A DNA stretch of 64,000 bases from Crocinitomicaceae bacterium (GTDB lineage: Bacteria > Bacteroidota > Bacteroidia > Flavobacteriales_D > Crocinitomicaceae): positions 1 through 64,000 of the forward strand of contig JAQVCM010000009.1 of the NCBI GenBank assembly GCA_028689775.1, given 5' to 3'. A model generated the notes under the pieces. It was not told where the DNA came from and did no database searches. It saw only the letters and a program-made list of their open reading frames with translations. Below are positions 16,865 through 27,143 of this stretch, piece by piece (within the stretch, counting starts at the first letter, position 1; each line of letters begins with the position of its first letter). Both the position numbers and the translations under genes were made by a program.

Positions 16865-17674
16865 ATGAAAAAAAATCTACTAAGTATTTTTATATTAACC
16901 TTACTGTTCGTATCTTGTAAAAAAGAGCCGCAACCACATATGAAAACTACCTGCGAATTATCGAAACCTGTTAAGGCTAGTTTTACAATGGGCTATAAAG
17001 TTAAAATTGATAGTTGTGACAACACATCCAGCAATGATTATTTTATTTTAGAAGATACAGATACTTGTTTTGGTGGACTAATTACATTTAGAAGTACTGT
17101 TTGTAATTACGATTCACTCCGATGGATTATAGGGAATAATCCATCTCAGTTTACAACAAAGGAGTTTAACTTGTTTTTCACAGAAGAATTCGGAGGTATG
17201 ACCATCCCCATCACTTTGATTGCTAAAAAAAGACCCAATGAAATTTGTAACCCAACTGATGATGGTGTAGATACTTTAGTCAGGTATTTACACATCAAAA
17301 CCCATAATTCATCCCATACATTTTACGGTAAATTCATTGGGCATAATATTGAAGATGGAGTAGCTGATCTATTTGAAATTGAGCTAACTTCGGGTATAAT
17401 TAATGGAACAGTTACTTTTATAAACCTTCCTCAAGGAGGCAATCCTCCATCGGGTTTTGGGCAATTAAATAAACAAACTGTTATTTATCGAAGATTTTAT
17501 TTTTGCAGAGACTTTGATTTCGGTGGCCATGGCTTAAACAATATGATTGGTGTAGTCAAATACAATTCAAATTATGATTCAGTGAGAATTGAATATTCTT
17601 ACAGCATCGATCCAGCAAAGCCAAACAGAGGAAGTAACTCAAGAAAGAAAACATTTATAGGGACTCGAATTTAA
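16865..17674 (+). CDS. lipoprotein of a duplicated pair, copy B
   Basis: The 269-residue paralogue of the lipoprotein at 15262 starts at ATG 16865. Its lipobox is LFVSC (Cys18). The cysteine pattern, the FDFGGHGLNN and GVVKYNSNYDSVR blocks and the C-terminal NRGSNSRKKTFIGTRI are shared. Divergence is concentrated in the signal peptide and around residues 90-200. Keeping both frames open after clear divergence suggests both proteins are still used. The function is unknown. Confidence 0.8.
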   Translation: MKKNLLSIFILTLLFVSCKKEPQPHMKTTCELSKPVKASFTMGYKVKIDSCDNTSSNDYFILEDTDTCFGGLITFRSTVCNYDSLRWIIGNNPSQFTTKEFNLFFTEEFGGMTIPITLIAKKRPNEICNPTDDGVDTLVRYLHIKTHNSSHTFYGKFIGHNIEDGVADLFEIELTSGIINGTVTFINLPQGGNPPSGFGQLNKQTVIYRRFYFCRDFDFGGHGLNNMIGVVKYNSNYDSVRIEYSYSIDPAKPNRGSNSRKKTFIGTRI

Positions 17675-17676
17675 AA

Positions 17677-18084
17677 CTGAAATAGATGAAAACAATTCGA
17701 TTTCCAAGTCGCTTTACTCCTTCTAAATGACAAATTGGTACGAAGAGAAATGTTTTTCAACCCGCACAGTTTGTGGTAAAATCTTACAAATAAAAAATCA
17801 TCGCGAGTATAAATACAATCAAAACCACGACATAGAGATAAATGTCTCTAAAATATGGAGCCCATTTTTTATACTTATTGAAAAAATTATTCATTACACA
17901 AAGTTAAATAAAGTCATTGAAAAGAATGATTAAATAAATTAACGTTTTTTATTCGAATCGAATGTCAAATTAAATCACTGTATATCAGTACAATTAATTT
18001 AAAACTAAAAATATTTTATTTCAAAATCAGAAAAATAAGTAAATAAATTGACCTCAATTAGAATATTATGCTTAATATTGCTGT
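17677..18084. other. 408-bp leader region before the cold-shock gene
   Basis: Very AT-rich. A 68-codon frame (17727-17933) lacks protein character and is rejected. Cold-shock genes often have long structured leaders, and AT-rich dyads such as AATATT..AATATT just before the start (about 18060-18080) are compatible with this. No clear promoter was found. Confidence 0.4.
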
Positions 18085-18276
18085 ATGAATAAAGGTATAG
18101 TAAAGTTTTTTAATGAGACCAAAGGATTCGGTTTTATTAAAGAGGAAGATTCGAACAAAGAGTATTTTGTTCACGTTTCAGGATTGGTTGATGAAATCAG
18201 AGAAAATGATGAAGTAACATTCGAACTTCAAGAAGGAAAAAAAGGTTTAAATGCAGTAAACGTAAAACAAGCATAG
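18085..18276 (+). CDS. cold-shock protein (CspA family)
   Basis: A 63-residue single CSD/OB-fold protein that binds single-stranded RNA or DNA and melts RNA structure. The RNP1 motif is KGFGFI and the RNP2 motif is YFVHVSGL, with the usual N-terminal GIVKFFNETKG. Length is typical of the family. The gene is monocistronic, with a long AT-rich leader and a clear terminator at 18306. Confidence 0.95.
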   Translation: MNKGIVKFFNETKGFGFIKEEDSNKEYFVHVSGLVDEIRENDEVTFELQEGKKGLNAVNVKQA

Positions 18277-18305
18277 TTTAACGTATATTATTTTAATGAA
18301 CTTTT

Positions 18306-18335
18306 AGAGGTTGAAATTTATTTCAGCCTCTTTTT
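18306..18335 (+). terminator. intrinsic terminator of the cold-shock gene
   Basis: AGAGGTTGAAA (18306-18316) pairs with TTTCAGCCTCT (18321-18331, one G-U pair) across a 4-nt loop, followed by a T run. Confidence 0.8.
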
Positions 18336-18440
18336 GTTTCCTATCACTTCGTAAATCGATCACTTCAATCAATTTTATTCACTTTTCAAATGAATAATCT
18401 TTCGCCTTTCGATAATTTCACTTTCTTTGGTAACATGGAA

Positions 18441-19229
18441 ATGAACAAATTTACTCGTCGCTTTATTTTACTTGCAAGCATCGTGGCTGTGCATTTTTTT
18501 TCCGCAGCACAACTGCCTGAAACTGCAAAAAAGAAAAAAGACAAGTTCCCCTCCTATTTTGGCTTACAATACAAACCTTTGATTCCTGGAAATTTTCTTG
18601 GAAAATCATCTTTTGAAGTCACTCAAGATCAATTATACGCGAAGTTTTCTCAAAAATTAGGATATTCCTTTGGTGCTTCTGTTCGGATCGGCTTGACAAA
18701 ATTGATTAGTTTGGAGACAGGAATCAACATGGTGCAACGCAATTACGGAATCAATTTTGCAGTTGCGGATTCTAATCTTTACGCTGAAAATAGATTTGAA
18801 ATTGTCAATTATGACATTCCTTTAAACTTACTCGTTTACATTCAATTATCTGAAAAACTATTTATGAATACTTCTATTGGAGGTTCATTCATCTACTATC
18901 CAACCAACGTAGCAACCAAGATGATGCTTGACAAAGGCCATGCATTCATTCACGAAGGAAGAAGAGTTTCTAAAGTTGCAGCAGAATTCAATGCAAATGT
19001 TGGCATGGAATGGAGAACAGAAAAAAACGGAATCTTCTATGTGGGTATGACAGGAAAAGTTCCGTTCAAACCAATTTATAACATCGCCGCAATCTATTCT
19101 AAAGAATCGTATACGAAAACTGCAGTCGGAGAAATGACTGGAACTTACTTGTCGCTCGATTTTAGATATTACTTCCCAAACATTGCTCAAAAAGGAAAAC
19201 AATTCATCCATGGACCAGTCGACCAATAA
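18441..19229 (+). CDS. outer-membrane beta-barrel protein
   Basis: From ATG 18441 the protein has 262 residues and a signal peptide ending FFSAAQ. The remainder alternates hydrophobic and polar residues with aromatic strand ends (for example YSFGASVRIGL, LSLDFRYYF), as in PorT-like OMP_b-brl barrels. An ATG at 18390 is in frame, but the extra 17 residues would spoil the signal peptide. Its 3' end overlaps the cupin gene by 20 nt, suggesting translational coupling. Confidence 0.72.
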   Translation: MNKFTRRFILLASIVAVHFFSAAQLPETAKKKKDKFPSYFGLQYKPLIPGNFLGKSSFEVTQDQLYAKFSQKLGYSFGASVRIGLTKLISLETGINMVQRNYGINFAVADSNLYAENRFEIVNYDIPLNLLVYIQLSEKLFMNTSIGGSFIYYPTNVATKMMLDKGHAFIHEGRRVSKVAAEFNANVGMEWRTEKNGIFYVGMTGKVPFKPIYNIAAIYSKESYTKTAVGEMTGTYLSLDFRYYFPNIAQKGKQFIHGPVDQ

Positions 19230-19707
19230 CACCATTTCAGCTGAAATTCAGCAACTCATCCAAAACTTTGAACTTATTCCGCATCCAGAAGGAGGATTTT
19301 ATAAAGAAACCTATCGTTCGGATCTCGCAATTGGAAATAGAAAACTGATGACCGCCATTTATTTCTTGCTGACATCTGAAAATGTTTCTAATTTTCACAG
19401 AATTAAAAGTGATGAATTGTGGTTTCACCATGCAGGAAGTCCATTAATCATTCATACCTTAACCGCATCTGGACATCAAGAAAACGTAGTTGGAAATCCT
19501 TTGATTCCGAATATGAAAAGTCAATTTTTAGTTGAAAAGAATACTATTTTTGGTTCAACCGTTTTGAAAGAAAAAAGCTACTCATTTGTTTCTTGCGTCG
19601 TTGCGCCAGGATTTGATTTTGCAGATTTTGAACTTTTTTCCGCCAAAGAATTATTGAAAGATTATCCAGCGGAACACGAAATCATTTCGAAATTAACACT
19701 TAAATAA
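19210..19707 (+). CDS. cupin protein (DUF985/Cupin_5)
   Basis: The 165-residue protein is a small cupin of the DUF985 family. It shows IPHPEGGFYKETYRS, ATG-proximal LIQNFELIPH, the strand TAIYFLLTSENVSNFHRIKSDE and WFHHAGSPL. Family members bind small ligands or metals; the substrate is unsettled. ATG 19210 fits the family N-terminus better than the longer frame from 19183. It overlaps the preceding barrel gene. Confidence 0.85.
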   Translation: MDQSTNNTISAEIQQLIQNFELIPHPEGGFYKETYRSDLAIGNRKLMTAIYFLLTSENVSNFHRIKSDELWFHHAGSPLIIHTLTASGHQENVVGNPLIPNMKSQFLVEKNTIFGSTVLKEKSYSFVSCVVAPGFDFADFELFSAKELLKDYPAEHEIISKLTLK

Positions 19708-19771
19708 TTTATTTTTTAGTCAAGTCCATCTTGAAACACGTTAACACAGTGATTGAAATAGTTTTACAACA

Positions 19772-20776
19772 TCATAATCCGATCACTCGAGTCTCTTTCT
19801 TTTGGTTCAAATCCAAAATCCAAATTTCATAGGGAAAAATACTTTCCATAATTCCTCTTTTCTCCATGATAAGATAATTTTCATTTGGGGAAAGACTGAG
19901 ACCCTGAACATATCCATCTTTGCATCCGTTAAACACTTTTTTCACTGTATTCTGATTTATATCAACTTCGTAAACTCCCGCTCCGTAATATTTAGTTGCA
20001 GATACATAAAACTTGTTCCCGCTTTTATTATATGCGAGACCGTGATTAAAAAACATTCCTGGTTCTACTTGCGATACAGCAGCTGTCAACGTGTCGACCG
20101 ACAAGGAAGTTATTTCATAGTAACCATTACCCGTGAAATTTAAAAGTTGATTTTTGCTGGAAATATCCATACTATAGATTGGGTTATCAAGTAATAAAGT
20201 ATCTATATTTGCTAAACCTGGTTTCTTCCTTAGTAAATAATCTACCCGATTATTCACGTTAATTATTTTAGTAAATAGGCTGTAAAATACATCACCATCC
20301 GGTGACCAACTAACATGTGATAGAGACGGACTGCTGGCAATGAATTGAAATTGTAAATTTGTTCCGTCATCATTCATCGTATAGATTGCGCCTGCAGTAG
20401 ATTCTATAAATGCAAGTTCACCCTTTTTATTCCAAGCTACTTGACCGGATAGAAACTTGCCAGTAAGAAGAACTGTCTTTTCTTTCGTAAGTAAAGAATA
20501 TTTTACCAATTTTGGATTTGAATAAACTGCTGTTAACGAGTCGCAAGTGTATTCGTAGTAAATAAACTCGGTTTCATTTCTTGGATTAAAGACTGGATAG
20601 CGAAAATTTACACCTTCTGTAAAATCAATCGTTATACCTCCTGTATTCTCTTCCACACAAGGACTGGCGGTCCAAGTAAAGTTTTCGTAAACCGATTTTC
20701 TAGGTTGAATATCCTTCTTCTTACAAGAAGATAAGAATAGTAATCCAATAACAATAACAAAACTGAATTTATACAT
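19772..20776 (-). CDS. lipoprotein with TolB-like beta-propeller
   Basis: The 334-residue protein has a lipobox FLSSC (Cys18). The mature part has TolB/WD40-like blades: NPRNETEFIYY, LSGQVAWNKKGELAF, SHVSWSPDGDVFY, and LSPNENYLIMEKRG near the end. Such propellers are usually binding platforms in the periplasm or at the cell surface. The partner is unknown. It is a single gene, with a perfect -7 box upstream on the minus strand. Confidence 0.72.
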   Translation of the reverse strand: MYKFSFVIVIGLLFLSSCKKKDIQPRKSVYENFTWTASPCVEENTGGITIDFTEGVNFRYPVFNPRNETEFIYYEYTCDSLTAVYSNPKLVKYSLLTKEKTVLLTGKFLSGQVAWNKKGELAFIESTAGAIYTMNDDGTNLQFQFIASSPSLSHVSWSPDGDVFYSLFTKIINVNNRVDYLLRKKPGLANIDTLLLDNPIYSMDISSKNQLLNFTGNGYYEITSLSVDTLTAAVSQVEPGMFFNHGLAYNKSGNKFYVSATKYYGAGVYEVDINQNTVKKVFNGCKDGYVQGLSLSPNENYLIMEKRGIMESIFPYEIWILDLNQKKETRVIGL

Positions 20777-21093
20777 ACTTGTTTAATTTAAATAAAGAAA
20801 CATGTTTTTTGATAATTGCAAACTTTCTCAAGCACAAATATATACTTAAAAATATATTTATTCGATGCTATTTAGCTCAATCTCTCCAATAAAAATCATT
20901 TTAAGTTTTAAATGCAGTATTTATTACACATTACATAATTCTAATTCACTAAATTATTTTAGTCATTTAAATCAGCACTATTCCCGATTATTATTAGAGA
21001 TTAGGCAACCATAAGCTTTATATTCCGTTATCTTAGCGGTAACAATTACTAGAAACAAAAATTATTTATTAACTATCCTATTAAATACTTACA
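20777..21093. other. 317-bp divergent intergenic region
   Basis: It separates the beta-propeller lipoprotein (minus) from the small secreted protein (plus). It contains a minus-strand -7 box at 20835-20842 and a weak plus-strand candidate (TATCTTAG, 21029-21036). No gene was seen. Confidence 0.5.
20835..20842 (-). promoter_or_regulatory. -7 element of the beta-propeller lipoprotein gene
   Basis: CAAATATA on the plus strand reads TATATTTG on the minus strand, about 60 nt upstream of the start at 20776. No well-spaced TTG was seen. Confidence 0.45.
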
Positions 21094-21447
21094 ATGAATT
21101 TTTCTAATTATCTATCCAAAATCTTCTTTGGTTTTATTCTTTTTTTGAGCTTCAGTGCGGTGTGCCAGCAACAGCAGCAGACAATAAGATGCACAATGGA
21201 TGATCGTCAGATCTTGCAAAGCCAATCATTTACAGAAGATGCCATTGAAGCAGAAGCTGCACGTGAAGTATTTAAAAACTTTACCGATACGTTGACTTTA
21301 GCTTATAACAACATCAATAACAATTCAATACAAGAACTTCAAATCCAGATTTCTTCTATTCAATTGTTTATTCAAACATTTCAAAGCTTAGGATTGAATT
21401 ATTCCATGTTCAATGATGACATCGACTTTATACTTAACTACAACTAA
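21094..21447 (+). CDS. small secreted protein paired with a T9SS cargo
   Basis: The 117-residue protein has a signal peptide ending AVCQ, then a Gln run and a helical region (about residues 45-100) with regular hydrophobic spacing. No family is recognised. Its stop codon shares a base with the next start (TAATG at 21445-21449), so it is almost certainly made together with the following surface protein and may act with it during export or assembly. Confidence 0.65.
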   Translation: MNFSNYLSKIFFGFILFLSFSAVCQQQQQTIRCTMDDRQILQSQSFTEDAIEAEAAREVFKNFTDTLTLAYNNINNNSIQELQIQISSIQLFIQTFQSLGLNYSMFNDDIDFILNYN

Positions 21448-23840
21448 TGAATATGAAAACATTTATAAGCTTAATACTCTTTTTAGTTGCTTTCGGATTT
21501 AATTCTCAAGCTCAATGTGGTCCCACCGTGCTTACGCCAACTCCAGAAGCAGTCTTGTTGTGTGAAGGAAGTGACACCTTAGTTACTTTTGCCGCAACCG
21601 GTACGTGTGCAGGAACTTATCAATATCAAGTACAAATCGGAACTACGGTCGTACAAGCTTGGGGTTCAGCAAATTCATATTTAGCAGCGCCAATTGTGAG
21701 TACCTTATATACGGTAAAAGTAAGATGTTCTACTTGCCCAGCACAAATCGTTACAGCTGAATTTATCATTGAAGTTTCTGAAGAACCAACACTCTCAGGA
21801 AACACGTTTATCTGTTCTGGTGAAACCACCAGCCTATTGGCAACAACGGATACCACAGCAGTAACTTGGTGGGATAGCGCTACAGCTGGAAATCAATTAT
21901 CTACGACCAACACCTACACTACCCCTCCATTAACTACCAATAAAACCTATTGGGCACAAGCTTCAGCAAGTACCTCAAATTCTACAACCGGTTCCGTTTT
22001 AATCACTGAGTGCGGAACGGATGGAATGAATGGTGGAACAGGTTCTGAGGATTACATTGAGATTTCAAATTTATATTCTACGGCGATCAATACAACTGGT
22101 TGGGTTGTTGCTGTCAGTGACTCATACACGAACATCAACAGTGTAAATAGTGTTTTATGGTATTTACCATCTAGTTTCTCGCCTTGTTCGGTTGTTACTA
22201 AAACAGATATTGTCGGTTCCGCAAACTATTGGGGCTCTAATATTTTTTGGAATCCAAACAGCAACAGTTGGGCAATCATCATCGATAATTTAGGGAATGT
22301 TGTCGACTTCATCGCTTGGGGTTGGACAGGAGCTCAAATTGCAGGATTAAATACTACCATCAATGGTTTTAACATTACGATTGGAGCACAATGGTCCGGA
22401 AATGGATGTCCTTCAAATTGTGGTGTCATCAATGGTCAAATGGGAAGTTATTCTAGAACTGGAAATGCTGACAACAACGTCGCAGCAGATTTTATTTGTC
22501 AAGTAACTTCTACAAACCTAGTAAATGCAGGTTTAAGTTGTGGTTGGTCTGCTTCTGCAACCTGCCGTTACCCAATTGAAATCATTGTTGATACACCTCC
22601 TACAGCTTCCAATCCGGCAACTCAGCACTACCAATGTCCAGCTGATGTTCCAGCACCAAATGTCAACGTGGTGATCGATGAAGCGGATGATTATACTTCT
22701 ATTCCGATTGTCACTTTAGTCAGCAGTGTTTCTGATGGTTTAACGTGTCCGGAAACAATTACCAGAACATATAAAGTTGCCGATTCATGTACAAATTTCG
22801 TACTGGTGACGCAAACAATCATTGTAAAAGATACCATCCCGCCAGTTTTCGCCGCAACGCCAGTAAATATTACGGTACAATGTAGTGCAGATATACCAGC
22901 GATGACCAATTTGAACTGGACGGATAATTGTACTGGAAGTGGCTCTGTAGTAGGAACAGATGTTTCAGACGGTTTATCGTGTCCAGAAACAATTATTCGT
23001 ACGTGGACTTACGCCGACAATTGTGGAAATTCAATTACGACAAGTCAGATCATAAAAGTACATGATACAACGAATCCGGTAGCGGATGCCATGGTTGACG
23101 TGCAGACGATTGAATTACCACCAGCAGACATCAATGAATTAACTGGTGTTTCTGACAACTGCTCTACTCCGATCGTTACACACGTAAGCGATGTATCTGA
23201 TGGTGGATATTGTCCAGAGATTGTTATTAGAAAATACAGCGTGAAAGATGCTTGTGATAATGAGATTTTCATAACTCAGAAATTTATTATTGGAGATCCA
23301 GTTCCGAATGCTGCTTTTTTAACTTCTAGTACTGAATTAAGCAACATGGAAACACATGTAGACTTTACAAACATAACAACTGGTGCAGCTTCGTATGTAT
23401 GGAATTTTGGAGATAACAGTCCAGAAGAAACAACTTTCCATGCGAATCATGATTTTCCAGATACAGAAGGTGCAGGTTACATCGTGAAATTAATTGCGTT
23501 TTCACCATTTGGTTGTTCCGATACCGCGAAAGTGGTTATCCAAGTGATTGAAGAAACTATTTACTACGTTCCGAATGCATTTACTCCAAACGGTGATGAA
23601 CTTAACCAACAGTTTAAGCCGGTAATTTATTCAGGAATCGATGTCAATAATTACGAGTTTTATATTTATAACCGTTGGGGACAATTGATTTTTGAATCAC
23701 ATGATGTTGACTTCGGTTGGGATGGAACATACAACGGAAAACTCGTAAAAGACGATCATTTTACGTGGAAAATCAAATTCAAATCCATCTATTCTGATAA
23801 GAAAAAAGAAGTATTTGGAGGTGTAAGTATCACCAGATAA
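21447..23840 (+). CDS. T9SS-exported surface protein (Ig-like, lamin-tail, HYR-like, PKD, type B C-terminal domain)
   Basis: The 797-residue protein has a signal peptide ending NSQAQ. Domains in order: an Ig-like region with CEGSDTLVTF (about 20-180), a lamin-tail-like region around SVLITECGTDG and YIEISNLY (about 185-370), three HYR-like repeats with (T/S)CPETI.R and VKDT.PP (about 390-610), a PKD domain with YVWNFGDNSPE (about 615-700), and a type B T9SS C-terminal domain starting YYVPNAFTPNGDELNQ with IYNRWGQLIFES and FGWDGTYNGK (about 703-797). Type B cargo is exported through the outer membrane by the Por/Gld/Spr machinery and anchored or released. It overlaps the preceding small gene and is followed by a strong terminator. 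Confidence 0.92.
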   Translation: MNMKTFISLILFLVAFGFNSQAQCGPTVLTPTPEAVLLCEGSDTLVTFAATGTCAGTYQYQVQIGTTVVQAWGSANSYLAAPIVSTLYTVKVRCSTCPAQIVTAEFIIEVSEEPTLSGNTFICSGETTSLLATTDTTAVTWWDSATAGNQLSTTNTYTTPPLTTNKTYWAQASASTSNSTTGSVLITECGTDGMNGGTGSEDYIEISNLYSTAINTTGWVVAVSDSYTNINSVNSVLWYLPSSFSPCSVVTKTDIVGSANYWGSNIFWNPNSNSWAIIIDNLGNVVDFIAWGWTGAQIAGLNTTINGFNITIGAQWSGNGCPSNCGVINGQMGSYSRTGNADNNVAADFICQVTSTNLVNAGLSCGWSASATCRYPIEIIVDTPPTASNPATQHYQCPADVPAPNVNVVIDEADDYTSIPIVTLVSSVSDGLTCPETITRTYKVADSCTNFVLVTQTIIVKDTIPPVFAATPVNITVQCSADIPAMTNLNWTDNCTGSGSVVGTDVSDGLSCPETIIRTWTYADNCGNSITTSQIIKVHDTTNPVADAMVDVQTIELPPADINELTGVSDNCSTPIVTHVSDVSDGGYCPEIVIRKYSVKDACDNEIFITQKFIIGDPVPNAAFLTSSTELSNMETHVDFTNITTGAASYVWNFGDNSPEETTFHANHDFPDTEGAGYIVKLIAFSPFGCSDTAKVVIQVIEETIYYVPNAFTPNGDELNQQFKPVIYSGIDVNNYEFYIYNRWGQLIFESHDVDFGWDGTYNGKLVKDDHFTWKIKFKSIYSDKKKEVFGGVSITR

Positions 23841-24346
23841 ATCGATTTTTAAAAACGTATTATACTGTTCTTTAAACCAATTCATTTTGGTCAGTTAACA
23901 AAACCCAGTTTCTTCCTCTCGCGCTATGCGGATGATGAAACTGGGTTTTTGTTTTGTGAAGCATTTTGAATCACTGTTCTCCGATAAAATTAACATAATT
24001 AGTTAAATTCCTTGAAAGTCAACTCATCATCGTAAAAATGCATTTTGAGATCTTTAATACGTCCTGCGAACCTCTCTTTTTGACGATGCTTTTTTGCATC
24101 GAGAAATCTATGATTTTATTTTTTTCAGCGGATCATAGCTCCGAAAAAATCGATTCACGTTTGAAAAATTAATCTTTAATTTCTCAAACGTATACTAAAC
24201 ACTTCGTACTTTTCCATCAGAAAAAAGCGATTTACAAGTGATCTCTTGAATTACTTCTCTTTCTCCGTCGCCCATTTTTCACTTCTCCGCCCTATTTTCC
24301 CATTTTTTCTAATTATCTTTACATTCTTAAAAAAATAATAAAATAC
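23841..24346. other. 506-bp intergenic region before valS
   Basis: It contains the terminator at 23901, then about 390 bp without a recognisable gene. Near valS, TATCTTTA (24314-24321) resembles a -7 element. No T-box or other riboswitch was recognised, although the length leaves room for one. Confidence 0.45.
23901..23951 (+). terminator. terminator after the T9SS cargo gene
   Basis: AAACCCAGTTTC (23901-23912) pairs exactly with GAAACTGGGTTT (23937-23948), followed by T residues. The loop is 24 nt. Confidence 0.8.
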
Positions 24347-26974
24347 ATGGAAATTCCAAAAACATACGAACCTTTACAAGCAGAAGAAAAATGGTACGCT
24401 CACTGGATGAGTAAAAATTACTTTCACTCCGTTCCGGATGAGAGAGAGGCTTATACCATTGTGATTCCGCCACCAAACGTAACGGGTGTTTTGCACATGG
24501 GCCACATGTTGAACAATACGATTCAAGATGTTTTGGTTCGTCGTGCGCGCATGTTGGGCAAAAATGCGTGTTGGGTTCCTGGAACGGATCATGCATCAAT
24601 TGCTACGGAAGCGAAAGTGGTTCAAAAATTAAGAACGGAAGGAATCAAGAAATCTGATTTAACCCGTGAGGAATTTTTGAAACATGCCTTCGAATGGAAG
24701 GACAAACACGGTGGAATTATCTTGGAACAATTGAAAAAATTAGGTTGTTCTTGTGACTGGGAACGTACTTCGTTTACGATGGATCCAGAATATTCGCAAT
24801 CGGTTTTGGATGTCTTTATTGATTTATACAAAAAAGGAAAAGTTTACAGAAGTGTTAGAATGGTGAACTGGGATCCTGAAGCTTTGACTGCACTTTCGGA
24901 TGAAGAAGTGTTGCACAAAGAAGTGAATTCCAAACTGTTTTACGTGCGTTATAAAATAGCTGGAAGCGAGGACGAATGGTTGACCATCGCCACTACCCGA
25001 CCAGAAACGATTTTAGGAGATTCTGCCATTTGCATCAATCCAACGGATCCAAGATTCAATCATTTACACGGAAAACAAGCCATTGTTCCGATTTCCAATC
25101 GCGTGATTCCAATTATTCAAGATGAATATGTGGACATTGAATTTGGAACGGGATGTTTGAAAGTGACACCAGCACACGATACCAACGATTACGAATTGGG
25201 TAAAAAACACAATTTAGAAACTTTGGATATCTTCAATGACAATGGAACTTTGAACGAATTGGGATTGCATTATGCAGGAATGGATCGTTTTGAAGTTCGT
25301 AAAGCCATTGAAAAAGAACTCTACGACAAAGGCTATTTGGTAAAAACAGAAGATCACATCAACAAAGTAGGTTTTTCTGAAAGAACAGATGCGGTTATCG
25401 AACCAAAATTGTCTTTACAGTGGTTCGTGAGTATGAAAGATTTGGCTGAGCCAGCGCTGGAAAACGTGATGAATGGAAACATTAATTTCCACCCAGAAAA
25501 ATTCAAAAACACCTACCGTCATTGGATGGAAAACGTGAAAGATTGGTGTATTTCTAGACAATTGTGGTGGGGACATCAAATTCCAGTTTTCTATTACGGA
25601 ACCGGTTCAGAAGATTATGTAGTTGCGAAAACAATCGAAGAAGCAATTCCATTGGCAAGCGCTAAAACTGGGAAAACAATTACCGCTGCAGACTTGAAGC
25701 AAGACGAAGATGTATTGGATACGTGGTTTTCTTCTTGGTTGTGGCCAATCTCTGTTTTCAACGGTTTGACAGATCCAGAAAACGAAGAAATTAATTATTA
25801 TTATCCAACCAATGACTTGGTAACTGCTCCAGAAATTATGTTCTTCTGGGTAGCGAGAATGATCATTGCAGGTTACGAATACAAAGGTGAATTGCCCTTC
25901 AAAAATGTATATTACACTGGAATTGTACGCGATAAATTAGGCCGTAAAATGTCTAAATCTTTAGGGAATTCTCCAGATCCAATTGAGCTGATCGAGAAAT
26001 ACGGTGCAGACGGCGTTCGGATGGGAATTTTAATTTCTTCACCGGCAGGAAACGATTTACCCTTTGATATTTCACAATGTGAGCAAGGAAGAAACTTTAC
26101 CAATAAAATCTGGAATGCGTTCCGATTGGTGAGTAATTGGGAAGTTCGCGACATTGAGCAACCAGCATCTTCTGTGAAAGCAATCGAATGGTTTGAAGCA
26201 AAATTCAACCAGCAATTAATTGAAATCAACGAATCGTTTGATAAATTCAGAATTTCCGAAGCCTTGATGTCGACCTATAAATTGATTTGGGACGATTTCT
26301 GCTCTTGGTATTTAGAGATGATCAAACCAGGATATCAACAACCGATTGATGCACTGACCTTGGAAAGTACGAAAGTGTTTTTTGAGAAAATTTTGAAAAT
26401 CATTCAGCCGTTTACTCCTTTTATTGCTGAAGAAATTTGGCATTTAATTCGCGAACGCGAAGAAGGGAACGACGTTATTTTGGCGCAATGGCCAGTTGTT
26501 GAGGCTTACAATCCAATTGTATTAGCAGGTTTTACGAAAATGGAAGAGGTTATTACCAACATCCGAAACATTCGCAAGCAAAACAACATCGCTTCGAAAA
26601 TTAAAATGGATTTATTCATTAAGAAAAACGAAGAAGTTGCTACTGATTTTGATTCGGTAATCATCAAAATGGGGAATTTAAGTCAGTTGGAATATGTAAA
26701 CGATAAACTTCAAAATGCCTATTCCTTCATGGTCAATTCCAACGAATATTTTGTACCGTTTGGAGACACAATCGATTTAGAAGCAGAAAAAGAAAAGATT
26801 CAAGCTGAATTAGAATACACAAAAGGCTTCCTTATTTCTGTGATGAAGAAATTAGACAACGAGAAATTTGTTGCTGGTGCTCCAGAAAAAGTACTTGAAA
26901 TGGAACGCAAGAAAGAAGCAGATTCATTGCAAAAAATTGCAATTTTAGAAGAAAAATTGAGCGGATTGAATTAA
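24347..26974 (+). CDS. valS: valyl-tRNA synthetase
   Basis: It charges tRNA-Val with valine in the cytoplasm. The 875-residue class I synthetase has the HIGH signature as H50-M-G-H53 and KMSKS at 534-538. The PPPNVTG and [11 protein letters not shown] blocks identify valine specificity. An editing (CP1) domain is present with [15 protein letters not shown] and [12 protein letters not shown]. The C-terminal coiled-coil arm (last about 65 residues, [16 protein letters not shown]..) is typical of ValS. It stands alone between two terminators. Confidence 0.97.
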   Translation: MEIPKTYEPLQAEEKWYAHWMSKNYFHSVPDEREAYTIVIPPPNVTGVLHMGHMLNNTIQDVLVRRARMLGKNACWVPGTDHASIATEAKVVQKLRTEGIKKSDLTREEFLKHAFEWKDKHGGIILEQLKKLGCSCDWERTSFTMDPEYSQSVLDVFIDLYKKGKVYRSVRMVNWDPEALTALSDEEVLHKEVNSKLFYVRYKIAGSEDEWLTIATTRPETILGDSAICINPTDPRFNHLHGKQAIVPISNRVIPIIQDEYVDIEFGTGCLKVTPAHDTNDYELGKKHNLETLDIFNDNGTLNELGLHYAGMDRFEVRKAIEKELYDKGYLVKTEDHINKVGFSERTDAVIEPKLSLQWFVSMKDLAEPALENVMNGNINFHPEKFKNTYRHWMENVKDWCISRQLWWGHQIPVFYYGTGSEDYVVAKTIEEAIPLASAKTGKTITAADLKQDEDVLDTWFSSWLWPISVFNGLTDPENEEINYYYPTNDLVTAPEIMFFWVARMIIAGYEYKGELPFKNVYYTGIVRDKLGRKMSKSLGNSPDPIELIEKYGADGVRMGILISSPAGNDLPFDISQCEQGRNFTNKIWNAFRLVSNWEVRDIEQPASSVKAIEWFEAKFNQQLIEINESFDKFRISEALMSTYKLIWDDFCSWYLEMIKPGYQQPIDALTLESTKVFFEKILKIIQPFTPFIAEEIWHLIREREEGNDVILAQWPVVEAYNPIVLAGFTKMEEVITNIRNIRKQNNIASKIKMDLFIKKNEEVATDFDSVIIKMGNLSQLEYVNDKLQNAYSFMVNSNEYFVPFGDTIDLEAEKEKIQAELEYTKGFLISVMKKLDNEKFVAGAPEKVLEMERKKEADSLQKIAILEEKLSGLN

Positions 26975-26994
26975 CGTTTCTTTTTATAGATTTT

Positions 26995-27031
26995 AAATCC
27001 CAGTAGACACTTGTTTGCTGGGATTTTTTTT
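26995..27031 (+). terminator. terminator of valS
   Basis: AAATCCCAG (26995-27003) pairs with CTGGGATTT (27018-27026), followed by a T run. Confidence 0.85.
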
Positions 27032-27143
27032 ACCTTGATTGGAAATACGGTGCAATAAATTCATTTATTCTAAATATTTCGTACCTTTCGCTTGTTTCAT
27101 TTAAATTTAAAAAATGTGTCAAACCAACATAAAAACAGTAAAA

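Larger units (their letters stand above)
16643..17676 (+). repeat. direct duplication, copy B
   Basis: Second copy of 15038-16070. It starts abruptly inside what is copy A's coding sequence for the tail-fibre-like protein and ends just after the lipoprotein stop codon, where similarity is lost. Copy A and copy B differ in length by one base. Confidence 0.88.

Noticed and set aside
17727..17933. 68-codon frame before the cold-shock gene
   Set aside because: Very AT-rich with irregular composition. It lies in a probable leader region with no neighbour and no family match.
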